From Aphrophora alni (Eukaryota; Arthropoda; Insecta; Hemiptera; Aphrophoridae): 64,000 nt of DNA. The notes below the pieces were generated by a model, which saw nothing but the letters and a program-made list of their open reading frames with translations, ran no database searches and had not been told where the DNA came from. Made by a program: the position numbers and the translations under genes. Below are positions 11,770-22,570 of this stretch, piece by piece (position 1 is the first letter of the stretch; every line of letters begins with the position of its first letter). The stretch spans positions 103,249,340-103,313,339 of the forward strand of contig OY740772.1 in assembly GCA_963513935.1 (NCBI GenBank), read 5' to 3'.

Positions 11770-12000
11770 AACGATGTTTTGTTATTTTCATTAAACAATA
11801 AAGTGGTAAAAACACAATGTTTGAGACGTGCAGTTTAATTTGACACAATAATTCCGTAAAACCCTTGTTGTGTTGCGATCAAATAAAGAAAGTATTAGCG
11901 GGAAATATAATGCCTGTTAAATATTTTTGATTAATTGTAGCAGTTTCCTACCTGTTATACCGGTTATAACATGTTATTGTGTTCAAGTTTTATTACATTT
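11770..12000 (+). repeat. Family A, copy 1, third part
   Basis: 'TTTTCATTAAACAATAAAGTGG', 'CACAATGTTTGAGA', 'CCCTTGTTGTGTTGC' and 'GGGAAATATAATGCCTG' match, in order, 32905-33060 on this strand and 16860-16690 on the other strand. It resumes the copy interrupted by the TIR/satellite element. Confidence 0.75.
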
Positions 12001-12004
12001 ATAA

Positions 12005-12340
12005 CAGAATACAGAGTGTCAAAAAAGTATCAGAACGGTTTCATATTTCATGAAACCGTTTAACGTCGCAATTTTTCATCGTATAGATGTGAAGTTGGTG
12101 CCAACAGATGTAGAATTGAAACATTAAATTTTGTATCTAATTTAGCGTGATATGATGAAAAACTGATTAAAATGTACGCCATTTTCAATTCAATATTTTT
12201 AAAACTCCAATATGAGCACACTATAGTCCACTATTACAAATTGCATGGTCCTATCTTAATTTTTGTGACTCATATCTCGTTTACGTAATGACAAAAATGA
12301 TGACGGACGACGGCATGTCGAAAATTATTTTCTCAGTTTC
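12005..12340 (+). repeat. Family C copy beside a mariner-like end
   Basis: 'ATACAGAGTGTCAAAAAAG' near 12010 resembles a Tc1/mariner superfamily end. From about 12065 the family C layout is seen, with 'AGCACACTATAGTCCACTA' at about 12215 and 'CCTATCTTAATTTTTGTGAC' at about 12250. No coding capacity. Confidence 0.6.
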
Positions 12341-13105
12341 CTGAGGCCATGAAAAAAGAAGATTAATCAAAAAACGGAGAAAGAAATTTTAAAGAATTAC
12401 CAAACTTAACTATTGTATACATCGTATACTGATAAGTAAAATGACCACTCTGCTGGGATGGACCATCTAATGAAGCGTTCAGCGATCGCCCTCGCCATGT
12501 TCTCAAATAGTAAGGCTATGCGTGAAATGGAAACGTCCGTCCCACTAACGGACGTTGGATTACGATGGGTAGGATATAAACTTCATTTAGCTTAATCCAA
12601 AAATAAGGAGTACGGACTTTGCATCTCGAGGAATTCTAGCTGTATATACATTTTTTCACGTAGTCTTGAGTTAGATCAACAACCATCTTTCCTAACAAAT
12701 CTCTCTTAACCAAATCTTGTCCTCTTCCGATACTGACGTTATTAAAGCATTCGAGAGCTAGTTATTTATATTTTATGTTCTTTTCTTCCTTTGTTTAGAA
12801 TGCGATAATAAATGAGAGATTTTAAAACCTTTTGAAAATCCAAATGATATAATTTTGTAAAAATGAAGGAAGAGGGAATCAATTGTATCAAAAAAGCATA
12901 TAAGGGCGCCGCGGTGAAAGTGTTAATATACATTTCCTTGTAAAATGACATTTCGAACAGTACGAAACACCCATTTTAACTTTGTCTACAAGAGTTAAGA
13001 GAAATTTCGTTCCATTTTCTGAAATAAAAACTTTATAAAATTTAAATTATTAATATTTTGCAGTAACATAAAAGCAAAACTACACTTATATGATATAGAA
13101 TTAGT
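12341..13105. other. Family S fragment in AT-rich DNA
   Basis: Between about 12620 and 12800, minus orientation, a diverged family S copy can be followed: 'GAATTCTAGCTGTATATAC', 'CACGTAGTCTTGAGTTAGAT', 'AGCATTCGAGAGCTA' and 'TGTTCTTTTCTTCCTTTG'. The rest is unremarkable AT-rich sequence. Confidence 0.5.
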
Positions 13106-13109
13106 CAAA

Positions 13110-13450
13110 TAATACTGCATATACAAAAAGAATGTACAAAATCATTTCCATACTTTACTATTCAAAACAGTAAATTGTTTGATTCTTCAGTAAAAAAGTT
13201 TGAATTAGACTTTCAAATAAGCTTCTATTATGTGAAAGTGTTTTGCATTTCAATAGGAAAACCATTTTCCAGGATATATATTTTTAAAAATACGTCCTTC
13301 ATCCCGGATGAGTGTTGTGGGAAAGATGCAGTATTTCAGTTTTAAAAAATAATAACAAATAAATGTTACGATTTAGTGATAATTCTTTTTAAACTGACAA
13401 AATAATTAAATCAGTTTCTCCTAAAATGAGGGATTTCTCTTCAATTTCAA
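13110..13450 (+). repeat. Family D, copy 1
   Basis: Shares long stretches with 27375-27670 and 28280-28575, all on the plus strand: 'AATTGTTTGATTCTTCAGTA', 'TTTGAATTAGACTTTCAAAT', 'TTTTGCATTTCAATAGGAAA' and 'TTTTTAAACTGACAAAATAA'. A 32-base block around the second of these is identical in all three copies. Similarity continues more weakly (14750-14900 with 27800-27950; 15290-15480 with 28070-28250), so the full repeat is longer and has lost or gained pieces. Confidence 0.85.
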
Positions 13451-15530
13451 TGTACTTTAAATTTTCAAAAACTGTAATTATGCATACAAATGCAAATATC
13501 CAACGACCCTTATGGTTAATAAAAATACAAAGGAAGTAATCCCCAAACCACTAATAAACACTAACAAAATTAACATGAGAAAGTTTAATAAACCCTTGTG
13601 TAGGGTAATATACATCTTCAGAAGGATGTAAACCAATACTAAACTAAATGTGACAGTGAGATGACTTCCAATATAGCTCCCCCCCCCCCTCTATATTGAT
13701 CAGACCAATTTCCTCGTCAAATTGGGAGGGGCGACGTTCAGCTCAGTCACACTACTGTTATATAACTTACAATTAAGAAATTTAAAAACAAGGGAACAAA
13801 CATATATATTTATATGATATATATAAAACATAAAAGAAAAAAACTACCATATGTATATAAGAACATACAAACCAAAATAATTTTTTTTAAAAAGATCTAA
13901 TGTGTGCTTTAACTTGGTTTTACCAACGAAAATAACGAATAATTCGGAATTGACTCATTATCAGAATACAACGACAAATCAATTTCAGCTAGCAATATAT
14001 TGTCGTTCTTAATTTATTTAATCAAACTAAACATTATTCATTCCTACATTATATACATATAATTTTCTTTTCTTTTGAAATTTTCAATACAAGTTATATT
14101 AGAATAGTTGAATTCAGCGGCACGTCGGTGGGCGGGGAAACCGGTCTGACTAATCAGGAGGGGGAAAGGGCGCTATTTACGCTTTAGAAGCCATCTCAGT
14201 TTCAAATTTGATTTAGTATTAGTTTATATCCCTCTGGAGATGTTAATTATGTTACCGAAATATACCTAAATGTTTATTAAACTTTTTAACGTTGCTTTTT
14301 TTTATTTTTGGTTTGGGAATTACTTTTTTAATGTAATTAAACTTTATTCTGGTATACGTAATATAAAAATGACTCGAGATGGCGTTTGATAGATGTAGTT
14401 TTTGCGTTTTTAAGTTTACTGATTTCCAATTATTTTATTTTTTTTTTAACGTTCGACGTCTACGCATCTTTTCAGCTCAAAAGAGTGGACCGTTTTTGAT
14501 AAAATATATATTGTAGCGTATTCTAGCAGCAATTTAAAATTTTAACGTTAAGTACCAAAACTAGTAACTTCTATTTTCACAAAATTCAACGATTTTTCTC
14601 AATTTTTCCTAAAACACAACTTTAGGACACAATCAATTCGTATTGGTCGACGTCTCCCAAATAAAACGCCAGTTCGGGAACTTTACGTAAAATTACAAAT
14701 AAAATATATCTTCTTTAAATTGTTATTTAAAATTTTCTCAAAATCGATTCTACAGATTTCGTTCAAATTTTGGTTAAATTTGAAGGTCACCAAACCAATG
14801 TGCAAAATTGTGGACGTAAGGGAAATAATTAAACCTTCACAGCCGCCATTAAAACTCGATTTCAATCAAATGAGATTAATGACGAGTTTATGGCTCAATC
14901 TGAGCTGTATAGACATTACTTATACATGGTGAAATGTTTCTGTAGCTAAGGACAAGATATAAAACCCTGTATATAAACATAGGTTTGGAAACGCTTAGAA
15001 TTTTCGAATTGTGTGTTTCGACTACGTTTTTTGGGGTTTCAAAGAATACAAGACATCTATTTTTTACAATTTTTCAAGTCACAAAACGTAGAATCGTTCA
15101 TATGGCTACATATTACCAGTGGATGAAAAGTACGGGCGCTATTTTTATATGCATTAATTTATTATTTTTCTCTATAGAATTATTTCCCGAGACATTGCCG
15201 TACAGTTCCGAATCACCCTGGAGAAATAAATGTATAGAGGGAGAGCGAAACCCTTCCAATAACACTTAATGTCCTTATAAGAAATTCATGGGAAAAAAAT
15301 AAGTAATAAAGAAAATGACACTCTTTCCTTTTTCGCGGATATACAGTTTGGAGACGTTTTTGTGTAGAAGGATGTGTAAATAAATGCTACGAAAACATTA
15401 CACAAACTACCTCACTCCCCCACATGTCCAAAATCAACTGAAATAGTCTATTCGTTACCGAAAATTTCAGTTTGGTAGATGTCACCCAAAAGTGAAAACG
15501 AAGCATGAACTGTGTTTTTAAAAATAATTT
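13451..15530. other. Outer part of family D copy 1, mixed DNA
   Basis: Holds a C10 run (about 13680), weak matches to family D near 14700-14960 and 15240-15500, and AT-rich filler. Frames of 60-94 codons at 14683-14865, 14720-14932 and 14985-15269 overlap each other or the repeat and show no domain. No gene recognised. Confidence 0.4.
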
Positions 15531-16150
15531 ATATAATTAAATAAAGGCCAAAACTTGCTTCGCTTATGCTATAAACACATCCTCTGCGTAAATCAAATCT
15601 CATTAAATCGAGGTTTTAGTAACAGTGTTCAAATATCATTACTAGTTGGAAAATGGTGAAGCTCCAACTAGGGATTGCCAATCCCGTACAGTCCCTTAGG
15701 GCGCAGTTTATTGTAATTATCATCACATAATTATGTCAAGAACAGACGGACTACAGATTGATATCTAAATGTTTTTCAGTGACTAATCCCCCCCCCCCGC
15801 AGGATATTTGTGTACATCACGTGGAACCAACAGTTGTTGAAAGTTATAAAAATAATTAATTGGATTAGCATTATATTGTGTAATGTACAAATTTTAATTA
15901 GTATGATCAGTGGGAATATATTAGTATTACTGCATATTCAATAACGATTTATATTGATTTGTGATTTTATGTACTTGATTCGTTTAATTAAATTGGGAGT
16001 TACGTCCCTCCCTAGACCCTCTCAGTTCAATTGTGGAATGAAATAAATTGTGTATTTAGTAAGGTCTCTAGCAGAATGAAGCAACACAGACCATTGTTAA
16101 TAAATATCCAGGAAGTATACTTTGTATAAGATGGTCCACAACAGCTGTGT
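15531..16150. other. AT-rich DNA with a family S end
   Basis: 'CTCCAACTAGGGATTGCCAA' at about 15661, followed by TCCCGTACA, is the conserved terminal part of family S (plus orientation). A C10-11 run lies near 15789. No reading frame of note. Confidence 0.4.
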
Positions 16151-16153
16151 GAG

Positions 16154-16354
16154 CGAGCGGATGAGAGGTGGACGTAGAAGTGGGTTGGATTAACGCTGAG
16201 GAAGGGCAAAATGATATAGCGAGGTAGGTTCTGGACTGGAAGAAGAGGTCGTCCAAGGACCTGGAGACGGACGGTGGATGGGGAGTTGCAGCAAGCGAGG
16301 AGGATTTGAGGAGAAGTGAAAGCGACCCTGCAAGATAGAGACTTGGTGGAATAA
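16154..16354 (+). pseudogene. LINE ORF2 tail relic (RTE/CR1-like)
   Basis: Reading from 16154, the frame gives ADERWT, then after stops 'GRPRTWRRTVDGELQ' and 'VKATLQDRDLVE', ending at a stop at 16352. A basic GRPR..RW.. segment followed by a short 'LQDRD' segment is the usual C-terminal tail of insect LINE reverse transcriptases, close to RTE- or CR1-clade proteins. At least three in-frame stops show that it is dead. The catalytic reverse transcriptase domain is not present. The minus-strand frames of 112 and 62 codons over the same bases are shadows. Confidence 0.7.
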
Positions 16355-18798
16355 AGGTTTATCACACACTCATCCTTAAAACCAACCTAAACTAAACGTC
16401 ATCAAATGTAACTTCGATATTTGTCAATTAATATTTACATATTAAAAATAAACCTAAGCTTGCTTCGTTTGTGCCTACACTCGCCCTAAGCGTGAATTGT
16501 AGATTTTGATTTGAAAGGGCTGAATTATATTGTTCAAATAAAATGGCTACTGTTTTCGTTGAATTGTAAAATCGTAAGTATTGAAAAATAAAAATGAACT
16601 TTGGTGGATGAGAAAATTTTTGTAAATTTCTAACAAAGTTTATTGTATAAATCCAACTGGTCATTTTTCAACTACATTTCGCATTTTGATTTAGATATAT
16701 ATTAACTGCCACAGTTAATTGGCCAAACAATTTCAACAGGCGTTCTATTTCCCGCGATTATATTGATTACTTCCTCTATTTAATTGCAGCATAACACGGG
16801 TTTTGAATAATTAAACTGTAATTCTCAAACATTACAATTTACTACTTCATTACTTAATGAAGTTAACAATAATATTGTTATTTTGAACAATGTAACTTCT
16901 CCTATCTTCACGGCCAGTTCAATTATCAAGGGGACAAAAGCAGAGCCGATGTCCAACAACCACTCATATCGTTCCATCAAGTCACAGCTGGGTTCTATCC
17001 TCAGATTAGTTTAGTATTAAAAGTGAAATTACATCAAGTTTTCCCGGATATAACCGTTTTTATGACGCAAACTGTGTTTTTTGGAAATAATTCTATCTGG
17101 GCCGATTTTACTCAAATTTGGTATCTGGATATATTTTGGCCATATCTCATGATTTTTTAATTTTTCGAAAGCTCAAAATTTAAGCCAAAAGAAAGAAAAT
17201 TAAAAATGCTATTTTATCAAACTTGGCTACAACGAGTTTGAAAACATGTAACTCAAGTGTAGTCTCTAAGAACGAAACAAAACGTATTTTCTATTCTCCA
17301 AAAATCGGCCATGTGGTTATTATAAAAAACATACACGTTTCTTTTAAATCAGGACTTCTGATTTCATTCACATTTTACTGAAATATGTCAAAAATCACAA
17401 GTTTAAAAAAAAAAAATACAACTCAGGAATAATTAGGTGGTGGAGGAAATCCTTTTAATCGCAACATGCTGATCAAGATACGACTTGCGCTGAAGACGCG
17501 GTTTGACAAAAAATAAGTATGATTAGTCCCTATTTAAATAAAAGATTTCGTTTATAAAGCGAATGAACTGTCCGTGGAACATTTTTACTTTTCGTTTGAC
17601 AGTAACACTAAACTGACAAATTTTGATTGGTCTTTATTTGGTTTTGGGAACAGGTGAGTAAGTTAATGCAAAGTTTTTCAACAATCCGTTCGTCCGTCTT
17701 TGAATCGTCTGTTCTTTAGCATGTTGACGGCCACAAAAATTAATATAGGAACATGAAATTTGGTATAGGGGACTGTTAGTTTGCTTGGTCACAAATATCT
17801 AACTAAAAATGCTGAAATGGCGCTCATTAAAAACAATTCATATTAATTTCTTTATATTAGGGTTATTTACATTAAATAAATGAAAATACAAATTTAACCT
17901 CACCATCTCAGATAACAATGAAATTTAGTACATAGTTAATCTCTATATAGACTTTAAAAAATACCAAATTTTATTAAATTGCAATCATTTTGGAAATTGA
18001 CTAAGTAAAGTTTTTTCAAATCGCACGACAGCCAACTTTTTTAATATTAAGAGCTCCTCCCCTTATTAAGCTAGAAAAATGTGAGAGGTGTCATTATGTA
18101 GCATTTTCAACGCCTTCTTCTATAACATATAACACTTTACAGGTTGTGAGGAAAATTATTTCTTTTTAAATTAAATTTCAAATTTTGACATAAAGCATCT
18201 TCAAAAATGTAGGGAATAGGTTATATTGTTGTTAAATCATACACCAAGTTTGAAAGTGAGAGGATAATAGATTCATTCTAAAAATAAATAATTTAAAACA
18301 AAGGAGGTTTTCAATTCAATTATAAGTATAATACGCGTTACTGGTAAAAAAAATCGGAGATATTGTACATAGTAATAAAATGAATTAATAATTAAATAAT
18401 ATCATGAAGTAATAAATATAGTGGTTAGTAGGAGTGATTATGCTTACATTGAAACATTACACACCCTTCCTAACTGCAGCTACTCTGTTCAATACAGTTT
18501 ACCATTTCCCACAAGGTAAGAGAAACCAACTTTTTGGGGCATTATACAAAAGGATCTACCTGTATTAGATTCCAAAATGGTATTGGGTAAGTACTACGAT
18601 GGCCCTCATCAAATTTGTTTATGTAAGCGTAAACAGCGGTTGACTTCCTTAACAACTACAGAAAAGTTGATAAACTAAAATATTACCATTGGTAGTAATC
18701 GAAACTTTACTTTCTGCTATTTCAACATATTAGTTTTTTTTTTTTTTTTTTTTTTTTTTCAAATTTAACATTGTAGCCAATGGATTAGTAAATTTATG

Positions 18799-19148
18799 AA
18801 TAAGTAAATGAATTACCTTATCGGTACGTCAACTAATCCTTCCGTTGATTTACAGATTACTGCAATTTCGGGCTTCGTGAGTCCATCTTCAGATCGTATA
18901 AGTATTTACTTTATATTAAATCGTTCCATGTGGAGCTTGTCAATAGAATACACACAGTACATACATAATAACACAAAACATGAAATGACACTATTACGCA
19001 CATTTAATGTTCATACGATCACAAAGTGAAAATAATAATTATATATCGGTCGGTATGTATTCCCTGGTGAATCGATCGCGACTGCAGTAATCTGTATATC
19101 AAAGGAAGGATTAGTTGACGTACCGATAAGGTAATTCATTTACTTATT
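18799..19148. mobile_element. 350-bp MITE with 66-bp terminal inverted repeats
   Basis: Arms 18799-18864 and 19083-19148 are reverse complements with two mismatches by hand count. They contain 'CCTTATCGGTACGTCAACTA' and 'CAGATTACTGCA'. The central 218 bp are AT-rich and non-coding; a 73-codon frame starting in the left arm is a by-product. It interrupts family A copy 2 between blocks that are close together in copy 3, which shows insertion. The superfamily cannot be assigned and no clear target duplication was found. Confidence 0.88.
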
Positions 19149-19617
19149 AGTTTTTATTTCTTTAATAATTATTTTTAATTCTCTCTATTAAAATTAACAA
19201 AACTGTAATCTCCACGTATAATTGGTTCGTTACATGTAGCAATTGCGATGACGGGTTGTAAACGTCATTAATACTTCCTGCTATTGGCATGATGTTAACA
19301 TCACAAAATCCATAAAGCTTAATGAGACGCGGAACTTCTTCATCCTTCCTTACCACTAATAGCCCATGTTCAAGTAAGCCATTTTATAATAAGATAAGAG
19401 AACATGTTTCTCCTTAAACCAAATGAATAGTTGGGAATTTCAAAATAAAATAAAAATGTTGGTTGGACAAATAAATAAATTTCCATACAATCTTGTTGAT
19501 CACTGTGGTGAAATTCACAATACTAATTCGAATTTGCCCCTAATCACAATCACTAGAAACTTAATAAAACACAATTATTCTGGTTAATTGTTCTTTATTA
19601 ATTATTTCCACTTAATG

Positions 19618-19660
19618 CCCTGATGTACATTTCGATAACATGGTTATCATCATCGGAGGG
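19618..19660 (-). ncRNA. Hammerhead-ribozyme-like motif
   Basis: On the minus strand: CCCT (stem I), CCGATGA (core, U4 changed to C), T, GATAAC-CAT-GTTATC (six-pair stem II), GAAA, then UGUACAU closing on the last A of the core (very short stem III), C as the cleavage-site base, and AGGG, which pairs with the opening CCCT. All three stems and the NUH position are in the right places for a type I hammerhead with a minimal stem III, as in those reported in Penelope-like retroelements. The core change and the extra T before stem II probably weaken or abolish cleavage. Confidence 0.5.
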
Positions 19661-20162
19661 TTGATGAAATAAATTTCCATTTCGCTTTTATGAGATAATT
19701 TTCAAAAACCATTGACGTAGGAATCGTTATATATTTTCAATACGATCTAGAATGAACTGTATTCCATGCGGCAGAAATTCTTCGCATCCTGGGAAAAACA
19801 TTTCCAAAGCAAAACTATCCGTATTTTTCCCCCTAACCTATCACCGTTGTTATGGTGGTAGGTTATTAGACAGACCACTAGTATCATTGACAATATTACC
19901 CGTGAATTAGATAACAGTCGCTGGGGAACTTACCCTACAGTTTGGAATATGATGAGCACTGAGAAATCCTGATCAATGACAGAATCTGCTTGATCATTTG
20001 TTTGCAGTTTGTACTGACTTGACTATATTGTGTATTCTGATTTATTGCTAGTATGTTAATATGGGATTTTGAGCGGACTAATTTTAATCTATAAGAGGAA
20101 AGAGCTAGCAGTTCCTTGCTGTCTGTTTACGATATACTTAATTGGGATGAATGAAGAGTAAA

Positions 20163-20270
20163 TTAGAGTTTCATCTTGAGAATGATTCTAAGATATTTTA
20201 CTTGTGTTTTCCACGCTTTAGGTGATCTATTGAAGCCATGTTGAGTCATAACGATCGCTACTTTATTGCA
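20163..20270 (-). pseudogene. Jockey-like reverse transcriptase fragment
   Basis: Read from 20270 downward, 36 codons give NKVAIVMTQ, then RSPKAWKTQVKYLRIIL before a stop. This matches the segment of Jockey-clade LINE reverse transcriptases that follows the catalytic YADD region (consensus 'K.VKYLG..LD..L.F'). The catalytic motif is absent. The same segment occurs at 24482-24553 and 25723-25794. It lies in a stretch of about 340 bp in the left palindrome arm with no counterpart in the right arm. Confidence 0.72.
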
Positions 20271-20399
20271 GTCTGCAGTAAATTCTAAGCAAACAACTAT
20301 CCTTTTAATTATCCCCACTTCTCGGCATACAACTCTAACGAGTGATTCTTAACCAAATGCCTTACACATCGTTGTATGTTGTTTACACATAAAGTACGG

Positions 20400-20900
20400 G
20401 ATAAAACAAACCCAGGATAACGGTCCCACAGCAGACCCACTCCAGCCTGCCCAGTACAAGGACAATCTAGGAACATCTATCTCTTCATTAACCTGACTTC
20501 TCAACTACCCGGCGGAAACTATTTATATGACCGTGCCCGTTAAAGGGCCAGTAATCAATCCTTTCTACAACCCCTTATAAGCTTCCATTACGATCTTATC
20601 AACAGAACACTCCTACTTTCTCGGGACTTAGACCACACTAGCCGTCATTGCGACGTTCATCAGCCTGACCTTCTCTACTAACCGACTAAAATTATTACAC
20701 GACCAAACTAACCTTTAAAGGACATAATATTCAAAAGTTTTGTACAAAACATTGTCTATCCTTTGAACTTTACCGAGCTCAAGATATGGCCATCGGTGAT
20801 TTGTAATAATGGACACGTGCCAGTTGTATCCTCAAAGCGGTACGTGTGGTCTTTGAGACCGGGAGTAATCGGCACGTGTCTGCATTATTCCTAGATGTAG
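20400..20900. repeat. Left palindrome arm, blocks matching 30765-31240
   Basis: Three blocks match the right arm in inverted order: 20740-20900 with 30765-30905 (shared 'ACTCCCGGTCTCA' on the minus strand), 20560-20660 with 31000-31080 (shared 'AGTGTGGTC'-like text and 'AAGATCG.AATGGAAG') and 20400-20480 with 31168-31240 ('GGCAGGCTGGAG'-like). The DNA is less AT-rich than its surroundings. Frames are broken by stops here but open in the right arm (30799-31134). Confidence 0.8.
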
Positions 20901-21260
20901 ACTTACCTCCTGAGCCCGGTCTACCAGACAATTACTTCCAAATAATAGTCTCCTGCTGACAACTACTATATCAAAGTATTCCCAAGATTGTCTTCAAAAT
21001 CAACCCCCTCCCCAAAACAGACGTTTCAATCCCGCGACCCTTCCACAAAGCTACTCAAACTAACCAATCTTGTTGTACAGTTTTCTAAAGCACATCATGC
21101 CCTTTTTCAGAAACCCACGATTTCTCCCTTCCTCGAATGTCAGCGTCGCTTTCTAAAATACATTCCCCCTCGCGCTTTCAAAATTAAATGAAACTATATA
21201 TAATAGCAATATTAATTATTCAAGAACGATAGATAAAAAAAAAAAAAAAACAGCATAATA
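20901..21260. other. Palindrome arm, no recognised feature
   Basis: A 67-codon frame at 20988-21191, rich in Ser, Pro and Lys, has no recognised domain and no clear partner in the right arm. An A-rich run lies at 21236-21250. Confidence 0.35.
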
Positions 21261-21545
21261 ATTCAATGTATAAGCTAGGTTATGGCAGTGACAGTCGGTG
21301 TTTAACTTGCAAGTGAAATGATTAATGAGCTATAAATCACGTGTCATTCGATCATTAACTTCTAGTTATGACTATAGTAACAGAGGTCAGTTTAACACGA
21401 GCAGCAATACCAATGCCCTGGTTATTGACAGGGAGATCAGCTTCTATTGGCTGTTTCAGTAATACAGACACATTGAATATAGCGATACATTCATGTAGTC
21501 AAAGTAATTCATTATCAAAACTTGTGGCGCGTGGTTTATCTGAAC
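21261..21545 (+). repeat. Left palindrome arm, highly similar block
   Basis: This block is the reverse complement of about 30165-30448. By hand count 21261-21394 differs from 30448-30315 at 5 of 134 positions with no gap, far closer than the other arm pairs. Both copies also keep a reading frame containing 'GRSASIG' and 'CSQSNSL' (21368-21592 here, 30384-30139 in the partner). Three-base gaps between them keep the frame partly aligned. No known domain recognised, so I call it a repeat and not a gene. Confidence 0.85.
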
Positions 21546-22390
21546 CCAACTTACAACAATTGATTACGTGTATTGGACGCGTTTCCTTTTAATTACAACA
21601 CTTATCTTACGAGATATAGGGTAAATTTGTTAATCGCAAAACATTCAATGTATTTGTTTATTGATATTGACGTTACATTACTTCCGGAAACGGAGAAAAT
21701 GATTTCCGATATACCGTCGTCATTGTGATGTCGTATCTTCACGTGTCCTCAGGAGACCGTAAAAGTTATTTTTGACCGTCTGTCAACCGCCGTTGTCGTC
21801 GTAGTAATCGTTGTTGTCAGTACTTAAGCATAAAGGCTTCAACAAAAATTATGTTAACTTCGAAATTCTGTATAGTGTTCATATAGAACACTATTTAATA
21901 TCCGAAAAATCGAATTGAAAAATGGCAAAATGGCGTCTACTTAAAATAGTCTTTTTTTTTAATATACCTCACGTGTTTAGTCAAATTTACCAAGTTTTAC
22001 ATTCGGTGAAATATTAATTACAAAATAATTTATCGGATAAAATTATACCTCACGTGCATCTTACACCACACAAGCAAATATTGTAGACTTAATTTTAGTC
22101 AAATTTATTGGATAAAAAATTGAAGATTTTAATTCTGCATGTAATTGTACCAACCTCACCTGCCTAAAATGACAAATAGCGAAGTTATTACCACATATTT
22201 AAATTGGAACTCTAACCTCCAATATATTCGTATAATAATAAAAATCCGGCAGAAGCGAATCACCTACACAACCTTAGTTAAGTGAAGGCTCCTTTACATA
22301 AATGCAGCTACAAAACCCACCAAAGACAACACCCTGGCATGAACAAATCGAGCAGAGACTTTTTATAAAGGGGGATACTGTTTTCCGTAG
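21546..22390 (-). repeat. Family C copy, minus orientation, and flank
   Basis: From about 21830 to 22200 the family C order is seen in reverse: 'GTGTTCATATAGAACACTAT', 'AATGGCAAAATGGCG' and 'GACAAATAGCGAAGTTATTA'. It has no partner at the matching place in the right arm. The stretch 21546-21830 has no recognised feature. Confidence 0.55.
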
Positions 22391-22570
22391 TCCTTCACTT
22401 CACTTCTTTCATAATATGACGTCTCTCATGACCAACTATTGTTCCGATCCTGATGCTATTAGAGTATTCACGGGCTAAGAGTCATTAATTTATTTTCATC
22501 TAAAGCGAAAGATGAATGAAAGGTGTTTCGCCTTTAAACAAGAAGAAGGGGAAAACGTCTCTAGTGATTT
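22391..22570 (-). repeat. Family S copy, minus orientation
   Basis: Contains 'GACCAACTATTGTTCCGATC', 'ATTAGAGTATTCACGGGCTA' and 'GGTGTTTCGCCTTTAAACA', matching the complement of the family S copies at 46830-47150 and 53380-53800. Confidence 0.6.

Larger units (their letters stand above)
16690..19960 (-). repeat. Family A, copy 2 (outer left arm of the palindrome)
   Basis: Read on the minus strand, blocks at 19960-19740, 19390-19160, 18610-18480, 17420-17050 and 17035-16690 follow the same order as 31340-33060 on the plus strand. Shared words include 'GGCCGATTTTACTCAAATTT' and, as complements, 'GGGTAAGTTCC' and 'ATCGGCTCTGC'. The copy is enlarged by a family C fragment near 17690-17960, a T26 run at 18734-18759 and a MITE at 18799-19148. 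No intact frame; the element type is unknown. Confidence 0.85.

Noticed and set aside
16027..16365. 112- and 62-codon minus-strand frames
   Set aside because: They lie antisense to a LINE tail relic that is recognisable on the plus strand.
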